18,151 nt of DNA from an uncultured Eubacteriales bacterium. Lineage in GTDB: Bacteria > Bacillota > Clostridia > Oscillospirales > CAG-272. The notes under the pieces are model-generated. The model saw only the letters and a list, made by a program, of their open reading frames with translations, was not told the origin of the DNA and searched no databases. The DNA is taken from the NCBI GenBank assembly GCA_934503195.1, contig CAKSVM010000061.1, positions 1 to 18,151 on the forward strand, written 5' to 3'. Position numbers and translations under genes: made by a program. Positions 1 to 8,828 of this stretch are shown here, one piece after another. Numbering within the stretch: position 1 is the first letter of the stretch; every line of letters starts with the position of its first letter.

Positions 1-66
1 TTTCGGAACCCTTCCGGAATCCGATCCGCTTCATTCTCTTTTGTTTCTCTCGCTCACAGCTTTAAT

Positions 67-95
67 ATTATATCACACTTCTTCGGATTTGTCAA
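67..95 (-). promoter_or_regulatory. Consensus sigma-A promoter reading left out of the window
   Basis: On the minus strand TTGACA (95-90) and TATAAT (72-67) are separated by exactly 17 nt, with TGA just before the -10 (extended -10). The transcript would start near position 60 and leave the window. No Shine-Dalgarno plus ATG pair is convincing in 1-60; one ATG at about 33 lacks a good SD. The first ORF is therefore probably beyond the edge, behind a leader. Confidence 0.8.
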
Positions 96-189
96 GGGTT
101 TTTTCAAAAAAAATTGAAAAAATCTCAAATTTCCTCAAAAACCGCTTTTCACGGCTTATTTTGGTTACATTCCATTAACTGTTACTCCA

Positions 190-218
190 TTGACAAATCC
201 AAGATAATATGTTATAAT
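190..218 (+). promoter_or_regulatory. Consensus sigma-A promoter of the glm gene cluster
   Basis: TTGACA at 190-195 and TATAAT at 213-218 have a 17-nt spacer and an extended TGT before the -10. Transcription should start near 225, giving a leader of about 65 nt before the ATG at 292. This promoter and the one at 67-95 are divergent, with an A/T-rich gap between them. The rest of 1-291 holds no gene I can support. Confidence 0.85.
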
Positions 219-291
219 ATCTGTTACCGTACCGTTATCGGCCCGGAATCTGGCGATCTGTCACCATTTCGCCGGAAAGGAGTATAATGTA

Positions 292-960
292 ATGGAAACC
301 ATCCCCCACACCAAGGACCTCTTCGATTTTTCAAACACGATAGCCGCCGATCTCTTCAAGGACTCGGTTTATCCGTGGGACGTTCTCGACTCGATCAAAA
401 GCTTCATCTTATATATAGGTGAAAAACTTGATCCTGAAGTCTACGAAAAGCGCGGCGAAGGAATCTGGATCGCAAGAGACGCCAAAATCGCGCCGACCGC
501 TTCCATCGGATCCCCCTGTATAATCGACAGCGGAGCCGAAATCCGCCACTGCGCCTACATCCGAGGCTCGGCGATAGTCGGCAGGGGCGCGGTCGTAGGA
601 AATTCCTGTGAGCTTAAGAACTGCGTTCTCTTTGACAAGGTTCAGGTTCCGCACTTCAACTACGTCGGCGACTCGGTCTTGGGTTACAAATCCCACATGG
701 GCGCGGGAGCCGTCACCTCGAACGTCAAGAGCGACAAAACCCCCGTCGCGGTCAAGGCCAAGGACGAGGTAATCGAAACCGGACGCAAAAAGTTCGGCGC
801 GATGCTCGGAGACAACGTCGAAGTCGGCTGCAACAGCGTTCTCTGCCCCGGAACCGTAATCGGAAAGGACTCAAACGTCTATCCGCTCTCCAGGGTCCGC
901 GGAGTCGTGCCGCCCGGCTCAATCTACAAATCAGGCGACAATATCGTAAAGAAACACTAG
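292..960 (+). CDS. GlmU-like left-handed beta-helix acetyltransferase (no uridylyltransferase domain)
   Basis: A 222-residue protein made mostly of hexapeptide-repeat sequence, from about residue 60 to 210, after a short helical N-terminus. The block PHFNYVGD (residues 120-127) matches the PHLNYIGD block of the GlmU acetyltransferase domain and keeps its catalytic His (H121) and Tyr (Y124). GAGAVTSN (137-144) with a nearby Lys matches the next GlmU block. The uridylyltransferase Rossmann domain of full GlmU (about 450 residues) is absent. Start: ATG with AAAGGAG 9 nt upstream. It sits 15 nt before glmM and two genes before glmS, so acetylation of glucosamine-1-phosphate, or a related sugar-phosphate, in UDP-GlcNAc synthesis is the natural role (inference). 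A nucleotidyltransferase label seen on similar proteins would be less apt, because no NTP-binding motif is visible. Confidence 0.8.
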   Translation: METIPHTKDLFDFSNTIAADLFKDSVYPWDVLDSIKSFILYIGEKLDPEVYEKRGEGIWIARDAKIAPTASIGSPCIIDSGAEIRHCAYIRGSAIVGRGAVVGNSCELKNCVLFDKVQVPHFNYVGDSVLGYKSHMGAGAVTSNVKSDKTPVAVKAKDEVIETGRKKFGAMLGDNVEVGCNSVLCPGTVIGKDSNVYPLSRVRGVVPPGSIYKSGDNIVKKH

Positions 961-975
961 AAAGGATCCAACATC

Positions 976-2334
976 TTGGGAAGATTATTCGGAACAGACG
1001 GCGTTCGCGGAATCGCGAATACCGAACTCACCTGTGAGCGCGCGATGCAGATCGGACGCGCGGCCGCTGAAGTGCTTTCAAGCGGAAGACGCTACCTCCC
1101 GACGGTTCTTGTCGGAATGGACACGAGAATTTCCTCGGAAATGCTCGCCTCCGCGCTGATCGCCGGACTCTGCTCGGTCGGAGCCGACGTCATTGACCTC
1201 GGAGTCATCCCGACGCCCGCCGTCGCTTATCTCGTCGGAAAGTACAAGGCTCACGCCGGGGTCATGATCTCCGCGTCGCACAACCCCTTTGAATTCAACG
1301 GAATCAAGATCTTCAACGAGGACGGCTATAAGCTCGAAGACGAGCTTGAGGAGCGTATCGAGTCGATCGTTCTCGACGGAACCCCCGCGCCTAAGATGGC
1401 AAAGCCCGAGGATATCGGACGCGTCACCCGCGCGCAGAACGCCGTCAAGGACTACGTCGATCATCTCCGCAGCACCGCGCTCTACTCGCTCGACGGAATG
1501 AACGTCGCGTTTGACTGCGCCAACGGCTCGGCCAGCCGCACCGCGAAGCTGCTCTTCGAGGGACTCGGCGCGAACTGCCACATTCTCTCGGCCGACCCGG
1601 ACGGAATAAACATCAACGACGACTGCGGCTCGACTCACCTCGAAAACCTCAGAAAATACGTTCTCGAGCACAATCTCGACGCCGGCATCGCTTTCGACGG
1701 AGACGCTGACCGCTGCCTCTGCATCGACGATAAGGGAAATGACGTCGACGGAGACATGATCATGGCAATCGCCGCGCTCGACATGAAAGACCGCGGAAAG
1801 CTCAACAAGAACGCCGTTGTCGGAACGATCATGACGAATTTCGGCTTCTCGAAATTCTGCGCGGATAACGACATCCGTTTCGTCGCGACAAAGGTCGGCG
1901 ACCGCTACGTGCTTGAGGAAATGCTCCTTGAGGATTATTATCTCGGCGGCGAGCAGTCGGGACACATCATCTTCCGCGACTTCTCGACAACCGGAGACGG
2001 ACAGCTCACCGCGGTACAGCTCCTCTCGCAGCTGAAGCGCACCGGAGAAAAGCTCTCAGACGCCGCAAAGGTCATGACGCGCTACCCGCAGTTCATCGTC
2101 AACATCAGATGCACCGCCGAGGAAAAGCTCGCGTTCTACACCGATTATGAGGTCAAAGCGATTCTTGAGGACGCCAAAAAGGAAATCGGCGACAGCGGAA
2201 GACTCATCGCGCGCCCGTCAGGCACCGAGCCGCTCATCAGAGTCATGGCCGAGGGCGACGATTCCGAGTCGATAAAGAAAATCTGCGACGAAACCGCCGC
2301 GAAGATCAAAAAGCAGCTCGAGAGCTACACCTGA
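976..2334 (+). CDS. glmM: Phosphoglucosamine mutase
   Basis: GlmM interconverts glucosamine-6-phosphate and glucosamine-1-phosphate in the cytoplasm, on the path to UDP-GlcNAc. The 452-residue length is normal. Visible motifs are the N-terminal FGTDGVRG, the phosphoserine loop ISASHNP (98-104, Ser101 the phosphorylated residue), the Mg2+ loop DGDADR (241-246), the sugar-binding loop GGEQSGH (324-330) and the phosphate-binding RPSGTEPLIRVM (413-424). The start is TTG, 15 nt after the previous stop. An AAAGGA Shine-Dalgarno lies 9 nt upstream, and the FGTDG motif falls at the expected distance. It is co-transcribed with the upstream acetyltransferase gene and followed by the glmS ribozyme and glmS. 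Confidence 0.97.
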   Translation: MGRLFGTDGVRGIANTELTCERAMQIGRAAAEVLSSGRRYLPTVLVGMDTRISSEMLASALIAGLCSVGADVIDLGVIPTPAVAYLVGKYKAHAGVMISASHNPFEFNGIKIFNEDGYKLEDELEERIESIVLDGTPAPKMAKPEDIGRVTRAQNAVKDYVDHLRSTALYSLDGMNVAFDCANGSASRTAKLLFEGLGANCHILSADPDGININDDCGSTHLENLRKYVLEHNLDAGIAFDGDADRCLCIDDKGNDVDGDMIMAIAALDMKDRGKLNKNAVVGTIMTNFGFSKFCADNDIRFVATKVGDRYVLEEMLLEDYYLGGEQSGHIIFRDFSTTGDGQLTAVQLLSQLKRTGEKLSDAAKVMTRYPQFIVNIRCTAEEKLAFYTDYEVKAILEDAKKEIGDSGRLIARPSGTEPLIRVMAEGDDSESIKKICDETAAKIKKQLESYT

Positions 2335-2361
2335 CCTCTTTGAAAGGCAAAGAAAAGAAAC

Positions 2362-2520
2362 AGCGCCCGGACTCCGATAAAAGCTGATCCTGTCAGCCGC
2401 CCGGAGTTGACGAGGAGAAAAATCATCGAAAGATTCGGCGGATATTTTTCCGGCGCGGAAGAAACCGCGCCGTCAGCAGGACGACAAAGCCCGCGGGCGA
2501 CCGCGAAAACAAAGCGTCCC
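2362..2520 (+). ncRNA. glmS ribozyme (GlcN6P-responsive self-cleaving riboswitch)
   Basis: The segment begins with AGCGCC, the conserved cleavage-site motif, so the expected cut is between A2362 and G2363. It contains the conserved core GTTGACGAGGAG near 2405 and TCGGCGGATA near 2433. The 5' CCGGACTCC pairs with a downstream CGGAGTTG-type strand. Downstream, GGCGCGG/CCGCGCC forms P3 and GGACG/CGTCC closes P4 (about 2480-2519). In Firmicutes this RNA cleaves itself when glucosamine-6-phosphate binds, exposing the 3' glmS message to decay. It lies 28 nt after glmM, so cleavage would also cut a glmM-glmS transcript. A small hairpin (2552-2568) follows before the glmS RBS. The 3' boundary is approximate. 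Confidence 0.93.
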
Positions 2521-2605
2521 AAAAACAAACAAAAAAAACACCAAGGCATATCGGCGAAAAAATCGCCGCTGACATGATATCCCGCACAACAGAAAGGAAC
2601 ACAGT

Positions 2606-4423
2606 ATGTGTGGTATCATAGGTTATATAGGTAAGGAAAATTCGGTAAAACACCTCATCGAGGGACTCCGCGCGCTCGAATACCGCGGCTACGACTCGGC
2701 GGGCGTCGCCTACTTCGACGGAGAGAACAACCTTTGCCGCGTCAAGGCGGCCGGAAGACTCGCGAACGTCGAGGAAAAGCTGAAAAGCCATCCCGAGGCG
2801 TCACACTCGCACTGCGGCATCGGTCATACGCGCTGGGCGACCCACGGCGAGCCGACCGACGCGAATTCGCATCCCCAGGGAACCGCCGCACTCCAGCTCG
2901 TTCATAACGGCATAATCGAGAATTACGCCGGACTGAAATCCGAGCTTGCCGCGCTCGGCTACACCTTCGAGAGCGACACCGACACCGAGGTCGCCGCGAA
3001 GCTGCTCGATTATTATCTGAGAAGCGGCGACAAGCTGACCGCGATAGAAAGATTCAGGAACAGAATCCACGGCTCCTACGCGCTCGGGATAGTCTTCGCG
3101 GACGACCCGGATGAGATCTTCGCGCTCCGCAAGGATTCGCCGCTGATCGTCGGACTCGGAAATGGCGAGAATTTCATCGCGTCGGACATAACCGCGATTC
3201 TCCGCCGCACCCGCGATTATTATCAGCTCGAGGAGGGCGAAACCGCGATCGTCCGGAAGGACTCGGTAACGATTCTGAAAGACGGAAGCGAGATCCGAAA
3301 AGAAAAAAAGACGGCCCTCTGGGACGTCGAGGCAGCCGAGCGCGGCGGCTATAAGCACTTCATGCTGAAGGAGATTCATGAGGAGCCGGAAGCGATTGTC
3401 AAAACCCTCCACCCGAGAATCAAGAACGGACTCCCGGATTTCTCAGGCGAAAAGCTCGACATGGAGTCGCTTTCGAAAACGTCGAGACTCTTCATTGTCG
3501 CCTGCGGAACGGCCATGCACGCCGGACTGATCGCGAAGGGACTTTTCGAGAGTCTCGCGCGGATCCCGGTCGAGGTCGCGATCGCGTCGGAATTCAGATA
3601 CAGCGATCCGATCGTCGGAAAGGGCGACACAGTTCTGGTGATATCGCAGTCGGGCGAAACGGCCGACTCACTCGCCGCGCTGAGACTCGCCAAGGAAAAG
3701 GGCGCGGACACGACGGCGATAGTGAACGTAATCGGTTCGAGCATCGCGCGCGAAGCTGACAGCGTGCTTTATACGCTCGCGGGTCCTGAGATCGCCGTGG
3801 CGAGCACCAAAGCGTATACCGTCCAGACCGCGCTTCTCGCGCTGATCGCGATAAACTGCGGAATTCTCCGCGGGACGCTGAGCGGTGAGGACGCACTGAA
3901 ACTCACGTCCGGGCTCATCGACCGCGCGCCGAAGGCGGTCGCCGAAATGATCTCGCGCGATGACGAGACAAAGCGGCTCGCGAAGATCGTAAAGGACGCC
4001 GAGCATCTCTTTTTCATCGGCCGCGGAGCCGACTGGCATCTGGCCTCCGAGGGTTCGCTTAAGCTCAAAGAGATCTCGTATATCCACAGCGAAGCCTACG
4101 CCGCCGGGGAACTCAAGCACGGAACAATCTCGCTGATCGTCCCCGGAACCCCTGTGATCGCGCTCTCGACCGTACCTGAACTGACAGGGAAAATGACAAG
4201 CAACATCCGTGAGGTCAAAGCGCGCGGTGCGAAGGTCATCGCGATCTCGTCCGCGCCGATCCCAGAGGCCGACGAGCAGCTGACGCTGCCGGAGATCGAC
4301 CCGCGTCTGGCGTTTCTCCCGGCCGCGGCCGCGGTACAGCTTCTCGCGTATCATACGGCCGTCGCGCGCGGATGCGACGTCGACAAGCCGCGTAATCTCG
4401 CGAAATCCGTGACGGTCGAATAA
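2606..4423 (+). CDS. glmS: Glutamine-fructose-6-phosphate aminotransferase (isomerizing)
   Basis: GlmS makes glucosamine-6-phosphate from fructose-6-phosphate and glutamine, the entry step of amino-sugar synthesis. It begins MCGIIGYIG, where Cys2 becomes the N-terminal nucleophile of the glutaminase domain (about 1-220). HTRWATHGEPTDANSHP is the glutamine site. Two SIS domains follow (about 285-605), with SQSGETADS and ASTKAYT in the phosphosugar site. The protein closes with KPRNLAKSVTVE, the typical GlmS tail that carries the catalytic Lys. At 605 residues it is full length. The ATG has a GAAAGGA Shine-Dalgarno. Expression should be controlled by the ribozyme upstream, so the enzyme product represses its own message. 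Confidence 0.98.
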   Translation: MCGIIGYIGKENSVKHLIEGLRALEYRGYDSAGVAYFDGENNLCRVKAAGRLANVEEKLKSHPEASHSHCGIGHTRWATHGEPTDANSHPQGTAALQLVHNGIIENYAGLKSELAALGYTFESDTDTEVAAKLLDYYLRSGDKLTAIERFRNRIHGSYALGIVFADDPDEIFALRKDSPLIVGLGNGENFIASDITAILRRTRDYYQLEEGETAIVRKDSVTILKDGSEIRKEKKTALWDVEAAERGGYKHFMLKEIHEEPEAIVKTLHPRIKNGLPDFSGEKLDMESLSKTSRLFIVACGTAMHAGLIAKGLFESLARIPVEVAIASEFRYSDPIVGKGDTVLVISQSGETADSLAALRLAKEKGADTTAIVNVIGSSIAREADSVLYTLAGPEIAVASTKAYTVQTALLALIAINCGILRGTLSGEDALKLTSGLIDRAPKAVAEMISRDDETKRLAKIVKDAEHLFFIGRGADWHLASEGSLKLKEISYIHSEAYAAGELKHGTISLIVPGTPVIALSTVPELTGKMTSNIREVKARGAKVIAISSAPIPEADEQLTLPEIDPRLAFLPAAAAVQLLAYHTAVARGCDVDKPRNLAKSVTVE

Positions 4424-4429
4424 AACAGA

Positions 4430-4716
4430 ATCCTTGCGGCGCGCCGCTGTCCGACAGCAGACAAAAAGCGTCAGGATCACCCGGCGGCCTTCGCCGTGAC
4501 ACAGATTTGAAGTTTGCGATAAATCCCCAGAAGAGCGCGAAGCGCGGTGTTTGCCGCGCTTCGCGTGTTCCGGCGCGCCGCGGCGCGCCGGAACGGCTCG
4601 CGTCCGGTCGGCTTCGCCGCCCGGACGCGAGTGCAGGTTGCGCACTTACGTGCGCAATCGACCTCGCAAGGCGAGGCCGACGCCGCTTCGCGCCGCCTGC
4701 GCGGCCTTCGGCCGCC
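4430..4716. repeat. Hairpin array 1: tandem, mutually different GC-rich palindromes
   Basis: Back-to-back inverted repeats fill this gap between convergent genes. Best cases: a 12-bp stem at 4536-4547/4554-4565; a perfect 28-nt palindrome at 4567-4594; an 11-bp stem at 4597-4607/4621-4631; an 8-bp stem at 4638-4645/4650-4657; CCTCGC/GCGAGG at 4662-4676; GCGGCC/GGCCGC at 4701-4715. Smaller ones lie at 4436-4457 and 4482-4495. Stems differ in sequence from one another, and loops are short (several TTC). Open frames across it give Arg/Pro/Ala-rich shadow proteins and are not taken as genes. Confidence 0.85.
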
Positions 4717-4790
4717 TCTCATTCGAACATCCACTCGATATAGTAACCTCGATGTCCATAACTCAAACTCACCACTCCACATAAAGCACC

Positions 4791-4823
4791 AAATGTCTGT
4801 CCTCCACCGGGGCAGACATTTTT
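4791..4823 (+). terminator. Possible terminator between glmS and the convergent GNAT-type gene
   Basis: AAATGTCTG (4791-4799) pairs with CAGACATTT (4813-4821) around a 13-nt loop, followed by a short T run on the plus strand. It lies about 370 nt after the glmS stop, so it would act on transcripts that pass the hairpin array. Confidence 0.5.
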
Positions 4824-4853
4824 CATCTCAGCTAAACTCCGCTCAGCCACACC

Positions 4854-5791
4854 TCAGTCAATCCGCCGCACCACCCCAAACGTGTACGGCTCAAAATACT
4901 TCGGCCAGAACCCGCGCGCACACGGATTGATGCTCTCGTAATCAACGCCGATTCGAAATATCCCCTCAGTCCGCAAAATCCTTGATACATACCCGATAAG
5001 CGAATGCGTAACCCCGCCTCCGCGAAGCTCCGGAAAACAGTACGCTCCGCGGATGTTCGCGCCGCCCTCAGCCGCACTGAGATAATTCTCCCCTTCGCCG
5101 CCGATTTCGAGAAATGCCTTCGCGTTCCCGCGCTCCTCATAAATAAAAAATCTCGACCCGTCCCGCTTTGAAACGTCAAACCATTCCTCCGGCATCGGCT
5201 TCATGAAGCACGGACTTTTCACCAGATGCTCAGCAAGCCCCCGCCGCAGTGCCGAAACCGCGCAAATTTCATCTCCAAAAAGCTCGCGCAAAACGCCGCT
5301 TCCACAGACCTGTGGATATGTCGTGTCAGAGCCGCGGCCATTGCCGATCTCCGTCATCGCATCCACACAGCGTTTCCCGAAACCAAAATCAAACAGCACG
5401 CCTATCCGCTCGGAATCGTGCGCGAAAAGCGTAACAGAATGGTATCCCGCGCCGATACCGACCCATTTTTCGGCCGCCGCCTGATATAACCGCGCAAATA
5501 CCATTCCGCGGTCGATACCGTCATCACGTATAACACCGCTCGCGTGTAAAGGCGACCAGATCCCGGTGATTCCCGAGCCGAAAATATTCCCGATCTCAAA
5601 TCCGCAGAGATATCCGATAATTCTCCCGCCGTCAAGAGCGCGAAGCCGAGAGCGTTTCCGGCCAATCCGTCGGAATTCGGAATGTCCGCGAAAGGAAGAA
5701 ACGGGAGAAATTTTCGCTCCGCGTCAAGCTCACCGCGCGCGATCGCGGCCGCCGCGCCGATATTTTCACGTCTGAAACAAGTGATCTCCAT
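4854..5791 (-). pseudogene. GNAT-family acetyltransferase-like gene with a frameshift
   Basis: One gene is spread over two minus-strand frames. The first part starts at ATG 5791, with GGAG 8 nt upstream, and gives MEITCFRREN...GNALGFAL. The reading then has to move to the other frame near 5631-5645, where LDGGRIIGYLCGFEIGN and later WSPLHASGVIRDDG continue into the rest, ending at 4854. The join makes a protein of about 311 residues. It ends in a GNAT-like half with RGGGVTHSLIGYV (acetyl-CoA loop) and GVDYESINP...FWPKYFEP. I know this two-part architecture from clostridial GNAT proteins; the substrate is unknown. Neither frame has decayed elsewhere, so the lesion (one base lost or two gained) is recent, or a sequencing error. 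A functional protein from ATG 5504 alone would lack the N-terminal half. Confidence 0.75.
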
Positions 5792-5862
5792 AAATTACTC
5801 CGTCAGATAATATTCCGCGCCATCCGCTTTCAGGCGCGTGACAACCTATACGCTGTAATCAG

Positions 5863-5891
5863 ATTATACCACACAGAACCTCCGGCCGCAA
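5863..5891 (-). promoter_or_regulatory. Probable promoter of the frameshifted GNAT-type gene
   Basis: On the minus strand TATAAT (5868-5863), preceded by TGG (extended -10), lies 17 nt from TTGCGG (5891-5886), a partial -35. The leader of about 65 nt contains a small hairpin, CGCGCC/GGCGCG (5816-5838), before the GGAG ribosome site. Confidence 0.6.
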
Positions 5892-5944
5892 GCTACTCTT
5901 CGTGTCAAACCATTCTCTGCGCCAAATCACATAACAGCGAAAAG

Positions 5945-5968
5945 GGGACGCCGCAGACGCGGCGTCCC
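5945..5968 (-). terminator. Likely terminator of typA
   Basis: A perfect 10-bp stem GGGACGCCGC/GCGGCGTCCC with a 4-nt loop lies 20 nt beyond the typA stop. On the minus strand it is followed by CCTTTTCG, a short U tract, so termination may be incomplete. Confidence 0.6.
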
Positions 5969-5987
5969 AGTGGTACGCTGTATAAGA

Positions 5988-7811
<1,824 letters not shown>

Positions 7812-7860
7812 GTTAATTGCTCCTTAGTATTTTTTATTTCTTGTTTATACCATACTGAAT

Positions 7861-7889
7861 ATTATATCACAAAAACATTCGCGTGAACA
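7861..7889 (-). promoter_or_regulatory. Proximal typA promoter
   Basis: A minus-strand TATAAT (7866-7861) with TGA before it (extended -10) lies about 50 nt upstream of the typA TTG. The -35 at 17 nt spacing (TGTTCA) is poor, so this would depend on the extended -10. A stronger candidate promoter on the same strand lies further upstream at 8291-8319. Confidence 0.55.
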
Positions 7890-7989
7890 GAGCCAAAACA
7901 AACGAAATTTTCAGGTTTTGCGCACTTTTTTTTGATACCCGCAAAATCCGCGTCCGCCGCGTGCCGCGCCGGACTACAGGAAAGGGGAG

Positions 7990-8158
7990 CGCGGGCTTCG
8001 CCCGCGTGAACGGCGTGTGCTCCGCGCACGCCGTTCAGCCGCGTCTGCGGACGCGGCCCTTCCGCGGCGGCTTCGCCGCGGAAGGGAGACCCCGCGCTTC
8101 GCGCGGTCGGGCTTGCTCGCTCCGCTCGCAACCCCGACGGCACGGCTTCGCCGTGCCG
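7990..8158. repeat. Hairpin array 2: tandem, mutually different GC-rich palindromes
   Basis: At least six perfect or near-perfect hairpins stand end to end: 7990-8006 (7-bp stem, TTC loop); 8007-8037 (11-bp outer stem TGAACGGCGTG/CACGCCGTTCA); 8038-8057 (GCCGCGTC/GACGCGGC); 8057-8086 (about 12 bp); 8092-8106 (CCGCGC/GCGCGG, TTC loop); 8138-8158 (CGGCACGGC/GCCGTGCCG, TTC loop). Consecutive hairpins abut with zero to a few bases between them. The array fills the gap between divergent genes typA and the DUF pair. The architecture matches array 1, but the stems do not share sequence with it. The remainder of 7812-8363 holds promoters and A/T-rich leader only. Confidence 0.85.
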
Positions 8159-8213
8159 GGTCCCTTCCTGCCCATCGTTTTTCAGAAATCCCCGCGAAAA
8201 AATAAAAAACCAC

Positions 8214-8242
8214 TTGACAAAATCCTGCCGACGTGGTATAAT
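8214..8242 (+). promoter_or_regulatory. Consensus sigma-A promoter of the DUF6323-DUF6179 operon
   Basis: TTGACA (8214-8219), a 17-nt spacer and TATAAT (8237-8242) with TGG before the -10: a full consensus, extended -10 promoter. Transcription would begin near 8249 and leave a leader of about 115 nt before the ATG at 8364. That leader contains an oppositely oriented promoter. Confidence 0.85.
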
Positions 8243-8290
8243 ATCAATATCCGGTTTTGATAAACACTAATCACATTTTATCGCATAATA

Positions 8291-8319
8291 AGTATAGCAC
8301 AATTTTCCCCGTTTGTCAA
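8291..8319 (-). promoter_or_regulatory. Consensus minus-strand promoter facing typA and array 2
   Basis: On the minus strand TTGACA (8319-8314) and TATACT (8296-8291) are 17 nt apart with TGC before the -10. Transcription from about 8284 would run left, across the plus-strand promoter at 8214-8242, through hairpin array 2 and into typA. It is either a distal typA promoter with a long structured leader or the source of a non-coding RNA. Confidence 0.7.
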
Positions 8320-8363
8320 GATCATTCCGTCACTTTTAACATATTGTTCACAAAGGAGCCAGC

Positions 8364-8828
8364 ATGAACGAACTCACCCTTCTCCTGAACTCACCGATCC
8401 CGACCGAATACGAAATAAAACATACCGCGAACGAAATTCTCGCGCTCAATGATGAACTCTCGTCGAAAAACCTCCGCCTCACCGAAGCCGAGGCGCGTGA
8501 AATCGCCGAAACCCGCCTCACCTCGCTGCGACAGAACTCGCGCGTCGAAATCGGCCTCGGCGCGACAAAACGCATAATAAAGAAATTCTCCGGGTCAACC
8601 TTCGTCTCGTGTCAGGATCTCCCCGGACTCGTGACATTTCTCACCGATATTTTCTATTTTATCAAGACCGAAACCCGCGACGCGATAAGCGACGCCGAAC
8701 TCGTCGACATTCTCTTTGATAAATTCGAAAACTCCTGCGCCGGCTCGCCCGAACTCCTCGCTGACGCCTGCGATGAGCTTATAGCGAACTTCAACCGCAC
8801 CGGCCGCTTCTGTACGGAGGATATCTGA
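8364..8828 (+). CDS. DUF6323 family protein, function unknown
   Basis: A 154-residue, mostly helical, acidic protein without signal peptide or membrane segment, so probably cytosolic. The pattern LTEAEAREIAETRLTSLRQNSRVEIG (residues about 39-64) followed by a C-terminal helical part matches what I remember of the clostridial DUF6323 family; I could not search. The start ATG has AAAGGAG 8 nt upstream. The stop overlaps the next start (TGATG), so the two genes should be translated together. It is preceded by a strong promoter and a leader of about 115 nt. No catalytic motif is visible. A structural or adaptor role together with the next gene product is possible but is inference. Confidence 0.75.
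   Translation: MNELTLLLNSPIPTEYEIKHTANEILALNDELSSKNLRLTEAEAREIAETRLTSLRQNSRVEIGLGATKRIIKKFSGSTFVSCQDLPGLVTFLTDIFYFIKTETRDAISDAELVDILFDKFENSCAGSPELLADACDELIANFNRTGRFCTEDI

Noticed and set aside
219..291. Riboswitch or operator in the glm leader, suggested by CTGTTAC repeated at 179 and 221
   Set aside because: A 7-nt direct repeat in a 65-nt leader with no stable stem or known consensus is too weak to report.
3668..4645. Long minus-strand open frames opposite glmS, and similar ones opposite glmM (1078-1965), typA, cysS and the binding-protein gene
   Set aside because: They are reverse-frame shadows of GC-biased codons: Arg/Asp-rich sequence with no family motifs or RBS, overlapping well-supported genes.
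4507..4930. Overlapping plus-strand open frames of 77-127 codons across hairpin array 1, and similar frames across array 2 (7883-8260)
   Set aside because: They translate palindromic GC-rich DNA into Arg/Ala/Pro-rich sequence in several frames at once; no RBS or family likeness.
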